DNA of 64,000 nucleotides, taken from a virus. This document shows positions 1 through 8,144 of this stretch, piece after piece; position 1 is the stretch's first letter; each line of letters starts with the position of its first letter. The DNA is taken from the IMG/VR virus record IMGVR_UViG_3300028654_000001, positions 1 to 64,000 of that record, one strand, 5' to 3'. The notes beneath the pieces were generated by a model. The model made no database searches. It was not told the DNA's origin and worked only from the letters and a program-made list of their open reading frames with translations. The translations under genes were made by a program, and so were the position numbers.

Positions 1-235
1 TTCCTTGAGATCCTTGAGTACCTTGAGTTCCAGATCCTACGTTTCCTTGAGCTCCTTGATTACCCTGAGTTCCAGATCCTACGTTCCCTTGAGCTCCTTG
101 ATTACCCTGAGTTCCAGATCCTACGTTCCCTTGAGCTCCTTGAGCTCCTTGAGTTCCAGATCCTACGTTCCCTTGAGCTCCTTGAGTTCCAGATCCTACG
201 TTCCCTTGGTTACCCTGAGTTCCGGATCCTGTTGA
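1..235 (-). repeat. Tandem ~42-bp repeats encoding collagen-like units
   Basis: The string agatcctacg recurs at about 32, 74, 116, 158 and 191, giving spacings of 42, 42, 42 and 33 bases. Each 42-base unit encodes a 14-residue block of Gly-X-Y triplets with one interruption. Near-identity at DNA level implies recent expansion or contraction, so copy number may vary between isolates and the array may be collapsed in assembly. Confidence 0.85.
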
Positions 236-640
236 CCCTTGAAACCCTTGTTTACCTTGAGGGCCTTGAGTACCGCCGCCACCGCCACCGCCACCGCCTT
301 GAAAGCCTTGGAACCCCTGTGTACCGGCACCACCGGAGGAGGTTGGGTCTAATCCAACCCTCAATTGTTCAAACAGAGTGTTAATTGCTGATGCAACGGT
401 AGAGTAGTTCGGATCAAGTGAGGGTATCATCGGGTTGGTTGAAAACAACCCACCGACTATTGACTGAAGAAGCTCTGCCTCAGCATCTACATTACTACTA
501 GCTGTGCTAATAGCCCCATAGATTATCCCAGCAATGTGTGCTACGTAGCTACTACTAAGGGATCCGGTGCCCCAGTGATCCTGACTACTACTGATACCAG
601 CCACGATAGCATCGTAGAAGTTTGGGTTACTGTGTGGCAT
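1..640 (-). CDS. Collagen-like fibre protein, 3' end outside window
   Basis: The frame is open from ATG at 638-640 to the window edge with no stop. Residues 1-100 are non-repetitive (starting MPHSNPNFYDAIV). A Gly-rich hinge with about nine consecutive glycines follows, then Gly-X-Y triplets such as GTQ, GNQ and GAQ running off the edge. Interruptions of the type GNVGS break the triplets about every 14 residues. Collagen-like stretches in phages usually form trimeric stalks of tail fibres or head fibres, so a virion surface role is inferred. A GAAGGA ribosome binding site lies about 10 bases upstream. The C-terminal tip domain that would reveal the ligand is not visible. Confidence 0.85.
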   Translation of the reverse strand, partial: MPHSNPNFYDAIVAGISSSQDHWGTGSLSSSYVAHIAGIIYGAISTASSNVDAEAELLQSIVGGLFSTNPMIPSLDPNYSTVASAINTLFEQLRVGLDPTSSGGAGTQGFQGFQGGGGGGGGGTQGPQGKQGFQGSTGSGTQGNQGNVGSGTQGAQGNVGSGTQGAQGAQGNVGSGTQGNQGAQGNVGSGTQGNQGAQGNVGSGTQGTQGSQG

Positions 641-684
641 AGAGGTAGTTCCTTCTCTATGCTGGGTGTTATAGACAGATAACC

Positions 685-873
685 TCAAGCACCCAAGGAT
701 TCTTGCCCCCATTGGATTTGGTGAGAATCCTCAAACTCAGCCGCTGGGTATTCCAAACGAACCCTATCTTTCAGGGTTTCAATGAACGAACCCTTGTATG
801 TGCGTCCATCTCCGCGAATGAGATATTTCACAACTTGAGTTCCCGATACAACCTCGTGACAAGTAAACAACAT
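685..873 (-). CDS. Small hypothetical protein (62 aa)
   Basis: A 62-residue soluble protein with no family I recognise; it has mixed charge and one Cys. The start is supported by a GGTGTA element 16 bases before the ATG and an AGGT stretch just upstream. It lies 44 bases beyond the start of the collagen-like gene on the same strand and may be co-transcribed with it. An overlapping opposite-strand frame looks less protein-like. Confidence 0.55.
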   Translation of the reverse strand: MLFTCHEVVSGTQVVKYLIRGDGRTYKGSFIETLKDRVRLEYPAAEFEDSHQIQWGQESLGA

Positions 874-883
874 AGGTTACCTG

Positions 884-889
884 TACACC
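884..889 (-). promoter_or_regulatory. GGTGTA start-proximal element
   Basis: Reads GGTGTACAGGTAACCT and then ATG of the gene ending at 685; distance 16 bases from the first G to the start codon. Confidence 0.45.
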
Positions 890-912
890 CCCAAGGATAA
901 GGAATAACTCGT

Positions 913-1377
913 TTACACAGATTTACGGTTCTGCGCTAGCTGATACCCCCCACGGAACCCAGACCGGGAGATGAGTACCCCACGGTTGACTTTAGAGTTC
1001 ATTACCTTCCGAACTTGATCTCGAAACACTTCCCAGTGTTCACGCCTAATGACACCCACGGATACGGCCTCCTCTGCAAGGGTAGTAGCATTTACCCAAG
1101 GGAATTCTCCTAGTATCGACTTTCTGACCAAGTCGGATACGGTCTTGCGAGCCTTATCCTCCGCCAGTATTCGCACATCTTTGATGGACATCACTGGGGG
1201 CTCAACCACAAGTGGTTTTGCTTTAGTTACGAATTCTTCTGTTGGGCCGGTTAACAGGTGGTGCTTCCGGATCAGGGTCAGGGCATTGACCGCCGCTGTT
1301 CGGGACTCCTCGGTTCCCGTCTGCTTATCCAGAGCCAAGGACATTAAGTCCAATACCTTGTCAATAGGCGATATCAT
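913..1377 (-). CDS. DUF2786-like N-terminal protein with winged-helix-like C-terminus
   Basis: The first 45 residues (VLDLMSLALDK...ESRTAAVNALTLIRKHHL) resemble DUF2786, a short helical domain found in phage and bacterial proteins, in which Lys-Val-x-x-Leu-Leu and His-x-Leu positions recur. The C-terminal half (about 75-154) is helical and basic, ending in a Gly-rich turn (SRSGFRGGYQL), compatible with nucleic-acid binding but unproven. ATG at 1377 follows a GGTGTA element by 18 bases; the divergent gene at 1428 has its own element. Confidence 0.65.
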   Translation of the reverse strand: MISPIDKVLDLMSLALDKQTGTEESRTAAVNALTLIRKHHLLTGPTEEFVTKAKPLVVEPPVMSIKDVRILAEDKARKTVSDLVRKSILGEFPWVNATTLAEEAVSVGVIRREHWEVFRDQVRKVMNSKVNRGVLISRSGFRGGYQLAQNRKSV

Positions 1378-1389
1378 TACTTAATCTGG

Positions 1390-1395
1390 TACACC
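1390..1395 (-). promoter_or_regulatory. GGTGTA start-proximal element (minus strand)
   Basis: Minus-strand CGGTGTACCAGATTAAGTA precedes ATG at 1377 with 18-base spacing and no recognisable Shine-Dalgarno sequence. It forms a divergent pair with the plus-strand copy at 1410. Confidence 0.5.
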
Positions 1396-1409
1396 GTGTC
1401 TAGGGGTTT

Positions 1410-1415
1410 GGTGTA
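1410..1415 (+). promoter_or_regulatory. GGTGTA start-proximal element (plus strand)
   Basis: GGTGTAGCTACCCTAGGA precedes ATG at 1428 by 18 bases; an AGGA touches the start codon, too close to be a usual ribosome binding site. Confidence 0.5.
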
Positions 1416-1427
1416 GCTACCCTAGGA

Positions 1428-1622
1428 ATGGATCGTAAGAGATTATTCGACGAGCACAGAAGCCTCGCTGGAAAGTTGGTCGAAGGTGGGTTGACCCCTA
1501 ATGAGGCTCAACGGCTATCCATGGTAAGAGCTGAAATAGATAAGTTACAGGTTGAGGAGATCAGGCAGGGGCAGGGCTCTCTAGGGAAAGAACTTAGAAA
1601 AAACCCTAGGGTGAAACTTTGA
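1428..1622 (+). CDS. Small helical hypothetical protein (64 aa)
   Basis: Charged, mostly helical, with heptad-like Leu spacing (KLVEGGLTPNEAQRLSMVRAEIDKL) suggesting a short coiled-coil hairpin. No family recognised. It opens a plus-strand run and its stop nearly coincides with the extended frame of the next gene, so the two are probably transcribed together. Confidence 0.6.
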   Translation: MDRKRLFDEHRSLAGKLVEGGLTPNEAQRLSMVRAEIDKLQVEEIRQGQGSLGKELRKNPRVKL

Positions 1623-1672
1623 GTGGTGTACTTGAACAATGCTGCGCAGCCGAGCAGGGGGTACTTGAGTGC

Positions 1673-2569
1673 ATGAACCTAGTATTTGACTTAGAGACCA
1701 GTGACCCGGACGATATATTCGCCCTGGCCCTTCTTGCCACCCATCCCAGATCGAATCTTGTAGCGGCAACCGTGTACCCAGGAGGAAAGGATCAAGTCGG
1801 CTTAGTCAAGCACGTCCTTGATATGCTTGGGAAGGGTTCAATCCCAGTTGGCTCAGGTCAACCTAAAGGAGAGAAGCTAAGGGTATCGAGGTTCCACACC
1901 GAGTGGCTAGGAGACATCCAACCTCGGGAGGCTGATGGTTCCGCGGTAGAGGTCATCAGAAGTGCCCTGACAGCATTCCCAGACGCTCAGCTTGTCACCG
2001 GGGCTGCCCTGAGTAACATCGCCAAGGCAGCCCTAGAGGTCACACCTTACTTCCAATCCTGGACTTGCCAGGGCGGGTTCGCAGGGGACAATATTGTACC
2101 CCCAGAGCATCGACTCGCTAAGTTTTCAGGTAAGGTTACCTGCCCAACTTTCAACTTAGCTGGGGACAGGCGAGCTGCAGGCGAGCTTCTGTGCAAAAAA
2201 CCCCTTCCAATTCCAGTAGTTAGAATGGTTGCCAAGAATGTGTGCCATGGGATGTTCTACTCACGGGACGTCGATTGGCGAGTACCTTCAGGGGCTCACC
2301 CAGGACTGGATTTCATAAAGAAAGGGATGGGCCACTATTTTCAGAAACATCCCGGAGGTAAGGCTCTTCACGACGTTGTAGCGGCCGTAGTCGCTATGAA
2401 TCCTCATATTGGCACCTGGGCCAGGGTTTTGCCTTATTGCGAGAAAAATGGGGAGTGGGGTTGTCACTCCTATGACGAAGTGTCACACACTGATCAAGAC
2501 CCCGAGAAAACCCCGGTCATCCTAACTTCCATTGATAAAAAAGAATTTGAGCGATATCTAGCAATGTGA
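1673..2569 (+). CDS. Nucleoside-hydrolase-like protein
   Basis: I chose ATG 1673 because the product then begins MNLVFDLETSDPDD, aligning with the N-terminal Asp cluster (DxDxGxDDA) of inosine/uridine-preferring nucleoside hydrolases that binds Ca2+ and ribose; an in-frame TTG lies at 1619. It retains an NIAKAALE helix (about 125) and KALHDVVAAVVAMNP near residue 250, where the family has its His-Asp pair. At 298 aa the length fits. Known members cleave the N-glycosidic bond of ribonucleosides; here a role in salvage or removal of a nucleoside signal is inferred. The Glu in the first motif replaces the usual Asp, so substrate or activity may differ. Confidence 0.75.
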   Translation: MNLVFDLETSDPDDIFALALLATHPRSNLVAATVYPGGKDQVGLVKHVLDMLGKGSIPVGSGQPKGEKLRVSRFHTEWLGDIQPREADGSAVEVIRSALTAFPDAQLVTGAALSNIAKAALEVTPYFQSWTCQGGFAGDNIVPPEHRLAKFSGKVTCPTFNLAGDRRAAGELLCKKPLPIPVVRMVAKNVCHGMFYSRDVDWRVPSGAHPGLDFIKKGMGHYFQKHPGGKALHDVVAAVVAMNPHIGTWARVLPYCEKNGEWGCHSYDEVSHTDQDPEKTPVILTSIDKKEFERYLAM

Positions 2570-2639
2570 AATTCAAGTTGACTCTTGTGTAGAAAGTGAT
2601 TAGGTTTAGCTTACTTATGGTTCCAAGTGGAAGTAAACG

Positions 2640-3455
2640 ATGAGAGTTTCCAGAATTCAGTTCGATGATTCTGAGCCCACCGAAAGTATTGTCAGCCGGA
2701 TAGCTTGTGCGTTCGACCCTGGTAACATCTTGAAAGTACGTGGTAATTTCTTCAAGATGTCCCCTCAACGGGTTATGAATCAGACCATTGCGGACAATGT
2801 AGTAGGGGACAATTATACCCTGATCCTGAACCCAGGTGAGCCTATCCCTGAAGGTCTGGTGAAGGCACCACCACCTCCCCCTCCGGTGGTACAGGATCCA
2901 GAACCTGATGAGGAAGCCGACTGGGATGACGAAGAGCCCGTTGAAGCTGTAGAGGACCCAAATCCGATCATTCAGGAGCCAATCACGGTTCTAGCAGACC
3001 CAGAACCCCTAGCTGTTCCTGAAAGCCCCCAGGGAGATCTTCCTGAATCTTCTGTCTCGGCCCAAGTTAGTATCGATTTCGGCCGCCTTGCCGCATTACC
3101 CCCTGACTTACCCAGTCAGGATCTTGCAGAAGCTGAACCTACTGCAGAGGTACCCGACTCGGTACCGCCACCACCCACTTCCGAAGTGTTCATATCGAAA
3201 CCTTCTCCGTCAATTGACGGGAAACCACTCACCGTTGACGACTCGGATACGCCAACCTCAAAGAGTGGGGAGTACAGGATCGAGATCCCTAGGTCAAGGG
3301 TTAGTGTAGAACCAGGACAAATCTGGCAGAGTAAGGATACTCGAAGAAAAACCCCACCATTTGTTGTAAAGAGTGTAGACAGTGAGTTTGTCTATCAAGA
3401 CAATGGTAGGAAGATTTCCATCGACAGAATGTTTCGTTACAATAGAGTAAGCTGA
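2640..3455 (+). CDS. Pro/acidic-linker protein with C-terminal GQIW-type domain
   Basis: 271 aa in three parts: a folded N-terminal region of about 65 residues, a long Pro/Asp/Glu-rich linker (about 75-215, including six consecutive Pro), and a basic C-terminal domain (VEPGQIWQSKDTRRKTPPF...) resembling a small beta-rich domain common in actinophage and other phage proteins with GQIW and DxR motifs. Function unknown. A GGAAG ribosome binding site sits 8 bases before ATG. A similar Pro-rich layout occurs in the protein at 38073. Confidence 0.7.
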   Translation: MRVSRIQFDDSEPTESIVSRIACAFDPGNILKVRGNFFKMSPQRVMNQTIADNVVGDNYTLILNPGEPIPEGLVKAPPPPPPVVQDPEPDEEADWDDEEPVEAVEDPNPIIQEPITVLADPEPLAVPESPQGDLPESSVSAQVSIDFGRLAALPPDLPSQDLAEAEPTAEVPDSVPPPPTSEVFISKPSPSIDGKPLTVDDSDTPTSKSGEYRIEIPRSRVSVEPGQIWQSKDTRRKTPPFVVKSVDSEFVYQDNGRKISIDRMFRYNRVS

Positions 3456-3483
3456 CACTAAGCTACTTATAGATCGATCAGAG

Positions 3484-4545
3484 GTGATCGATCCCCTCAT
3501 CCTTCGAGTCGCTGGCCGTTACCGGACAGCTCAAGACGATGACTTTTGGGATAAGGCCGTTGAAGATCTGGCTAGGTTCAACAGCAATTATGCCAAAGTC
3601 CAACGAAAACCGGAGGACACTAAGACCCTACGAAGTACTCTCGTTGGAATAGACAAGTCTATCGGATTCCAAGTCTGGGCTAAGAAGTGCTTGGATTCTA
3701 GGGTATACGACTCAGTGCTTGCAATACTGAGAAGGGTTGTAGCTGCAGTAAAAAGCAAGGTAACCACTGAACCAGAGATGTTAGGTCTCATCAACGAGTT
3801 CAAGGATATAGCTCAAAAAGCGCTATCCACCGCAGCTCCGGGATCCTTTGAGTACAGTGGTTTCAAGGTTCTCAATTCCCAACATATCGATGAGGGTAAG
3901 TGTCTTAGAACACTTGAGGGTATTGATTACCTGAAGGCGCTGTTCAAGAAGCGTTTGGTTGAAGACATCTTGGATCAGAGTCTGTCCAAAGTCATCTTGG
4001 TCTTGGATGCGGGATCCACAGCTTTCCTTCACAGTGGTACTAGAGAACTGACACTATCTGTTGACCAACTGTCTACCGGAAAGAGTGGTAGGTTCATCAA
4101 GTGGGTGAATGAGACACTTCTCCACGAACTTGGGCACTACATCCATAGAAACTACCTCTCGGATGATGCTAGAAGATCTTGGGATACTCCCTGGGATGAT
4201 CAGGGTCTTGAATCTCTTGCCAACCCAAACTATCGAGCTCCAGGTGACAGAGATGAGAAGCTCAAGGATCTCGACATTGTCACCGAATACGGCAAGGTTG
4301 ACAAGTACGAGGACTTTGCTGAAACCTTCCTAGTCTTCATGGTGGCCCCGGAGAAGTTGACTCCAACAGCCAAGTTCAGGATGCAACGAGCCCTGTCTCT
4401 CTCGGGTCTCTACGGTAAACCAGTGATGAGACTTGCGGGAGAAGATCCTATTGTTCGAGCAGTAGTCACTCGCTACTCACTCTCCATCCCTAGCATCATG
4501 TCGAAGGCAGATTCCCCTCCTCTGCGAGATTCCTCTCGCTTGTAA
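3484..4545 (+). CDS. Putative zinc metallopeptidase with RVA N-terminal tag
   Basis: GTG start; 353 aa. HELGH at about residue 214 is an HExxH zinc site and DFAETF at about 278 supplies a likely third Glu ligand, a gluzincin-type arrangement. The N-terminus (LILRVAGRYRTA) matches the N-termini of the unrelated-length peptidase at 22318 and the protein at 59326, so a short targeting or cleavable leader is inferred. No signal peptide is apparent. The 3' end overlaps the convergent methyltransferase gene by about 70 bases. Possible roles are virion-borne host-entry protease or effector; the sequence does not distinguish these. Confidence 0.75.
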   Translation: MIDPLILRVAGRYRTAQDDDFWDKAVEDLARFNSNYAKVQRKPEDTKTLRSTLVGIDKSIGFQVWAKKCLDSRVYDSVLAILRRVVAAVKSKVTTEPEMLGLINEFKDIAQKALSTAAPGSFEYSGFKVLNSQHIDEGKCLRTLEGIDYLKALFKKRLVEDILDQSLSKVILVLDAGSTAFLHSGTRELTLSVDQLSTGKSGRFIKWVNETLLHELGHYIHRNYLSDDARRSWDTPWDDQGLESLANPNYRAPGDRDEKLKDLDIVTEYGKVDKYEDFAETFLVFMVAPEKLTPTAKFRMQRALSLSGLYGKPVMRLAGEDPIVRAVVTRYSLSIPSIMSKADSPPLRDSSRL

Positions 4546-5765
4546 GCATTCTCAACCCGATTCTGCAAGATGGATAGGGACTCAGGATCATTCTCAATCC
4601 CAATGCAATCGAAGTCCTCTTCTACGGCAGCTACGAGGGTTGTTCCGGAGCCGGCGAATGGATCGATCAACACACCACCAGACGGGGTCACAAGCTTCAC
4701 GAAGTAGCGCATGAGCTTCAAGGATTTTACGGTTGGGTGCTCATTGACGAGACCGTCATCGAGACCGTCATTCTTCTCTTTCGTGGAGGGTTTAGATTGG
4801 TAGAGAAATGAATCTTCATAGTCTGGTTCGAAGACTTTGAAGAACCTAGAAGCCCCTGGTTCTTGTCTCTCTAGGATCCCTATAGGGCACCTTGGGGCGC
4901 ACTCGTAGATGGGGAGATTCTCGTTCCCATAGACATGGGCATTTGGTTTCCCATCTCCAGCATCAGAGCCAGTGTTGTAAAAACCTCCTGGACGTTTCCC
5001 TCCTGGGTTCCCACGCTGGTCTCCCTTGATCACCTTGAAACCAACTCTCTTGCAACACAAGTTGTGGGAAAGAACAATGTTTGCAGGCCATCTTCCTAAT
5101 GGATGGCACTCAATCCCAGTACCTGGAGGGGCAGCCACTTTAGCCGCTTCGGGCTTAGCCGTATGCCCACTTTTCTTCCAGGACTCTGGTCTGTCCGGCT
5201 CATCCCAATCTGTGTAGACTCTGGCTGAATCAATATTGAGCGCCCCAGTACCGTACTTGAGGAGATTTTCGATCACTCTCCCACTGATTGGCTTTCGAAT
5301 AAGCCACCAGTCCTCTACCGCCGGCTTTAGTCCGGTATGGTGACCTGACCACCTCTCAGCTTCTTCAGGGAAACCTTCCGCTAAGAGGGCCTTTCTGATA
5401 TCCAGTCCCTTCTTGTAACCTTGCGAAAACACGTGAGTTACGCGATCACGTATCTCGAATCCGGATCTTTCAAGGGCCATTCCTGTATGATGACTCGTAC
5501 GGGGAAGCGCCCAGACCAATCCAAAAGCCCCGGGCTTGAGGATTCGGTAGACCTCGACGAACACCTCTACAAGGAAGTTCTGGAAGGCCATGAGTTCAGC
5601 ACGCTCAGCGGCTAACTCATCCTCAGTATCTGGTTTGAAGTGATCCCACTTTCGGCCCATCATCCGAATCCCACTTGGTGGATCAGTAACCAATGAGTCG
5701 ACAGAGGATTCTTGGATTGACTTGAGAACCTCCCGACAATCCCCAGGGATGATCTCGAACTTCAT
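4473..5765 (-). CDS. DNA methyltransferase (adenine-N6/cytosine-N4 type)
   Basis: Motif IV appears near the N-terminus as TDPPSG (about residue 27) and motif I near the C-terminus as DPFAGSGTT (about 378), the beta-class order; HPTVKSLKLM precedes motif I as in many phage enzymes. The fourth catalytic-loop residue is Ser rather than Tyr/Phe. A large insert (about 150-330) contains several Cys and could form the target-recognition region. Probable role: methylation of phage DNA against host restriction. Its ATG overlaps the upstream gene's TGA. Confidence 0.85.
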   Translation of the reverse strand: MKFEIIPGDCREVLKSIQESSVDSLVTDPPSGIRMMGRKWDHFKPDTEDELAAERAELMAFQNFLVEVFVEVYRILKPGAFGLVWALPRTSHHTGMALERSGFEIRDRVTHVFSQGYKKGLDIRKALLAEGFPEEAERWSGHHTGLKPAVEDWWLIRKPISGRVIENLLKYGTGALNIDSARVYTDWDEPDRPESWKKSGHTAKPEAAKVAAPPGTGIECHPLGRWPANIVLSHNLCCKRVGFKVIKGDQRGNPGGKRPGGFYNTGSDAGDGKPNAHVYGNENLPIYECAPRCPIGILERQEPGASRFFKVFEPDYEDSFLYQSKPSTKEKNDGLDDGLVNEHPTVKSLKLMRYFVKLVTPSGGVLIDPFAGSGTTLVAAVEEDFDCIGIENDPESLSILQNRVENAYKREESRRGGESAFDMMLGMESE

Positions 5766-6022
5766 CAGCCTGCCCGAGGGGGGAGACTCGAGTTCCTCCC
5801 AGTTGGCTCATATTGGGCCAGCAATTCCGGTATTGTGAGTCTCAAGGTATCCCCGAGCCCTATCCTGAGAACCCTCACAATAGTATCCTCTTCTCCATCT
5901 CCATCTTCGATGGACTTCACCCAGTAACCTTTACCTTGGTTTGAGTTTGGTGACCGATCTCTAAGATAGATCCCAGCACGAAGCCAGTTAGGATAGGTGT
6001 AAACTATTGGATCTTCAGACAT
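5765..6022 (-). CDS. Small hypothetical protein (85 aa)
   Basis: Soluble, acidic in the middle, with an IPELLAQYEP helix near the end. No family recognised. Its stop overlaps the methyltransferase ATG (TGATG), implying translational coupling. A GGTGTA element lies 19 bases before its ATG. Confidence 0.65.
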   Translation of the reverse strand: MSEDPIVYTYPNWLRAGIYLRDRSPNSNQGKGYWVKSIEDGDGEEDTIVRVLRIGLGDTLRLTIPELLAQYEPTGRNSSLPPRAG

Positions 6023-6035
6023 ATTGTCACTCTAC

Positions 6036-6061
6036 TACACCGGATACCTAACCCCGGTGTA
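6036..6061. promoter_or_regulatory. Divergent GGTGTA promoter-like pair
   Basis: Minus-strand CCGGTGTAGTAGAGT (6041-6036 core) faces the gene starting at 6022; plus-strand CCCCGGTGTAGTATAAT (6056-6061 core) faces the TPM/LemA pair. The plus copy continues into TATAAT, the canonical -10 hexamer preceded by TG, which is the best hint that GGTGTA is part of an extended -10 promoter. Confidence 0.55.
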
Positions 6062-6077
6062 GTATAATATGAACTTT

Positions 6078-6110
6078 TTTGTTGAGATCCAGGTCCCTCA
6101 AACGTAGTAA
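6078..6110 (+). promoter_or_regulatory. TTGAG/CTCAA inverted-repeat element upstream of TPM-like gene
   Basis: TTGAG, ten bases, CTCAAACGTA. The same arrangement, with the arms and the trailing ACGTA conserved and the loop only partly so, occurs at 58438-58465 before another plus-strand gene. It could be an operator or a hairpin in the leader. Confidence 0.4.
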
Positions 6111-6120
6111 AGAGAAAGCT

Positions 6121-7338
6121 ATGACGTTTCTGTTATTTCTCATATGTCCGCTAGTAGTAGCTGTAGGGGGTTTTCTACTCTTCAAGGAAATTACATGGAA
6201 GGAGATGGGGCTTCTCGTCTTGGCCGAACTCATCGTAGCAGGAGTTTCAGTGGCCATAGTGTACAACCTGAATACGTCGGATGATGAGGTATGGAACGGT
6301 TGGGTCACCAACAAAAAGCAGGAGTGGACTTCTTGCTCTCACTCCTACTCATGCAACTGCCACCAAGTAGAAACCTGTTCTGGATCTGGAAAGAACAAAA
6401 CCTGCTCTTCTTCGGAACACTGTGATACCTGCTACGAACACAGCAACGATTGGAACTGGGTTATTTACACGTCGAACAAGGAGTCGATCGACATAGACCG
6501 AGTTGACCGACAAGGTGTTAGTACCCCTCCTCGATGGGCCTCAATTAGAATTGGGGACCCTACTGCTCAGATCCACAGCTACACGAGCTACATCAAGGCC
6601 GCCCCTGATACTCTATTCAGGCACCAAGGTATTACCGAAAAGTATGCCAACAAGATTCCAAAGTACCCGGGGAGAGTCTACGACTACTACCACATCAATC
6701 GATTGGTCACGCAGGGACTCTCAGCTACAGATCCTCAAACTTGGAACGAAGGGCTCGAGAAGATCAACTCTGATCTAGGAGCAAAGAAGCAAGCGAACAT
6801 GATCGTGGTCCTAACCACCGAAGCTGATTCCTGGTACTACGCCTTGGAACAATCTTGGGTCGGCGGAAAGAAGAACGACGTTATCCTGGTCATCGGCATG
6901 GATGCCACCACAGGCAAAACCCAATGGGCTCAGGTCATGTGCTGGACAACAGCAAAGATCTTCGAGATCAAGCTCCGGGATGCCGTGATGGATCTTCCAT
7001 CAATCACCCCCGAAGCCACTCTCCGAGTTATGCACGACAATGTGGATCAGTTCTTCAAGCGCAAGCCCATGAAGGACTTCGAGTATCTGCAGGCGAGCAT
7101 TACACCTTCAGGAACCGAGTATACCATCTCCATACTCATCAGCCTCATCATTGCTGGACTTCTCATCTGGCTCTTCGAGGTGAGGGATATCTTCGGAGAT
7201 GAAGGAACTGCTAGTGCATTTGGTAGATCCTCTAAGAACCGGTGGGATGTCCCTCCTTGGTCTGATACCAATGATACCGGTGGTTTCAAGGTCCTATCAT
7301 CGAGAAACCAAACTAACCATTTCAAACATCACTTTTAG
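6121..7338 (+). CDS. TPM-like membrane-anchored Cys-rich protein
   Basis: ATG 6121 follows AAAGAG by a few bases. Two N-terminal membrane helices (about 2-20 and 28-48) are followed by a Cys-rich stretch (about 70-105, nine or more Cys). A soluble region carries ANMIVVLTTEADSWYYALEQ and NDVILVIGMD, the pattern of TPM domains (YgcG/Psb32 type), and another membrane helix lies at about 340-360. TPM proteins are often encoded beside LemA, as here. Their biochemical role is unsettled; membrane protein quality control or phage-envelope remodelling is inference. Confidence 0.7.
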   Translation: MTFLLFLICPLVVAVGGFLLFKEITWKEMGLLVLAELIVAGVSVAIVYNLNTSDDEVWNGWVTNKKQEWTSCSHSYSCNCHQVETCSGSGKNKTCSSSEHCDTCYEHSNDWNWVIYTSNKESIDIDRVDRQGVSTPPRWASIRIGDPTAQIHSYTSYIKAAPDTLFRHQGITEKYANKIPKYPGRVYDYYHINRLVTQGLSATDPQTWNEGLEKINSDLGAKKQANMIVVLTTEADSWYYALEQSWVGGKKNDVILVIGMDATTGKTQWAQVMCWTTAKIFEIKLRDAVMDLPSITPEATLRVMHDNVDQFFKRKPMKDFEYLQASITPSGTEYTISILISLIIAGLLIWLFEVRDIFGDEGTASAFGRSSKNRWDVPPWSDTNDTGGFKVLSSRNQTNHFKHHF

Positions 7339-7377
7339 ACAACTACTACAACAACAAAGGAGTGCAATAGCACCAAC

Positions 7378-7938
7378 ATGAGCACCGCCGTCAAAATCAT
7401 CCTAGCCTGTGTAGGAGCCTTGTTCTTAGTTACCCTCATCAGCATCTTCTCTATCATTGGAATCCACAACGATTGCGTGCATCAGGAGAGCGGACTAAAA
7501 GCTCAGTACTCTCAAGACCAAAATAATTACAGCTCGTACTTCGACAAGATCAAGGAGATGGCCCAAGTTCCTGATATGGCCGCTGACAAGCTGAAGGAAC
7601 TCTATGACGGTGCTATGAAGGGCCGCTACGGGGCTGATGGCTCCAAGGCTATGTTCCAGTTCATTCACGAGCAGAACCCTAACTTCGATCAGTCGATGTA
7701 TACCAAGCTGCAGCAAGCCATCGAAGCGGGCCGTAACTCATTTGAAGCTGATCAGAAGACTCTCCTCGACAAGAAACGCGTCTACGAGAACGTCTTGGGG
7801 TCATTCCCCGGTAGCTTCTTCGCCGGCATGATGGGATTCCCGAAGCTTGACCTAGCAAAGATCGATATTGTTATCAACGACGCTACTGCCGAAGCTTTCA
7901 GAACTAAGCGAGCAGGCCCGATCAATCTGAAGAACTAA
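7378..7938 (+). CDS. LemA-family membrane protein
   Basis: 186 aa: an N-terminal membrane helix (about 7-27), then long helices with the LemA-like order (IHNDCVHQESGLKAQYSQDQNNYSSYFDKI, later TLLDKKRVYENVLGSFPGSFFAG). Together with the TPM-like gene 39 bases upstream it forms a recognised bacterial pairing; LemA members have also been noticed in large phage genomes. An AAGGAG lies about 17 bases before ATG, rather far. A strong terminator-like hairpin follows. Confidence 0.75.
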   Translation: MSTAVKIILACVGALFLVTLISIFSIIGIHNDCVHQESGLKAQYSQDQNNYSSYFDKIKEMAQVPDMAADKLKELYDGAMKGRYGADGSKAMFQFIHEQNPNFDQSMYTKLQQAIEAGRNSFEADQKTLLDKKRVYENVLGSFPGSFFAGMMGFPKLDLAKIDIVINDATAEAFRTKRAGPINLKN

Positions 7939-7958
7939 GCCCCGTTTGAGCCACTAAA

Positions 7959-7990
7959 GAAGGCCACTCGCTGAAAGGCTGGTGGCCTTC
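7959..7990 (+). terminator. Terminator-like hairpin after LemA gene
   Basis: GAAGGCCAC (7959-7967) pairs perfectly with GTGGCCTTC (7982-7990) around a 14-base loop, followed by TTGG rather than a long T run. Confidence 0.65.
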
Positions 7991-7994
7991 TTGG

Positions 7995-8072
7995 TTACAG
8001 CTCTGGGATCTCGTACACGAAGGTGTTGTTCCCCTTCACCGTGATCTTGAGTGAATAGAGATCGATGATCAA
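7995..8072 (-). CDS. Possible 25-residue ORF
   Basis: A TTG-started minus-strand frame (MIIDLYSLKITVKGNNTFVY, then EIPEL) with AGGA four bases upstream. Its alternating pattern looks protein-like, but the start is weak and it may be the remnant of a longer gene. No other gene occupies 7991-8144. Confidence 0.25.
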   Translation of the reverse strand: MIIDLYSLKITVKGNNTFVYEIPEL

Positions 8073-8144
8073 GATCCTAGAAGCGTCGGGTCACTTTACT
8101 TTGAAGGCCACCAACAGATGCATACATAAGTACACTACTGATTA

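Noticed and set aside
1-235. Direct repeats considered as a CRISPR array
   Set aside because: Units are contiguous without unique spacers and translate into collagen-like triplets in an open frame.
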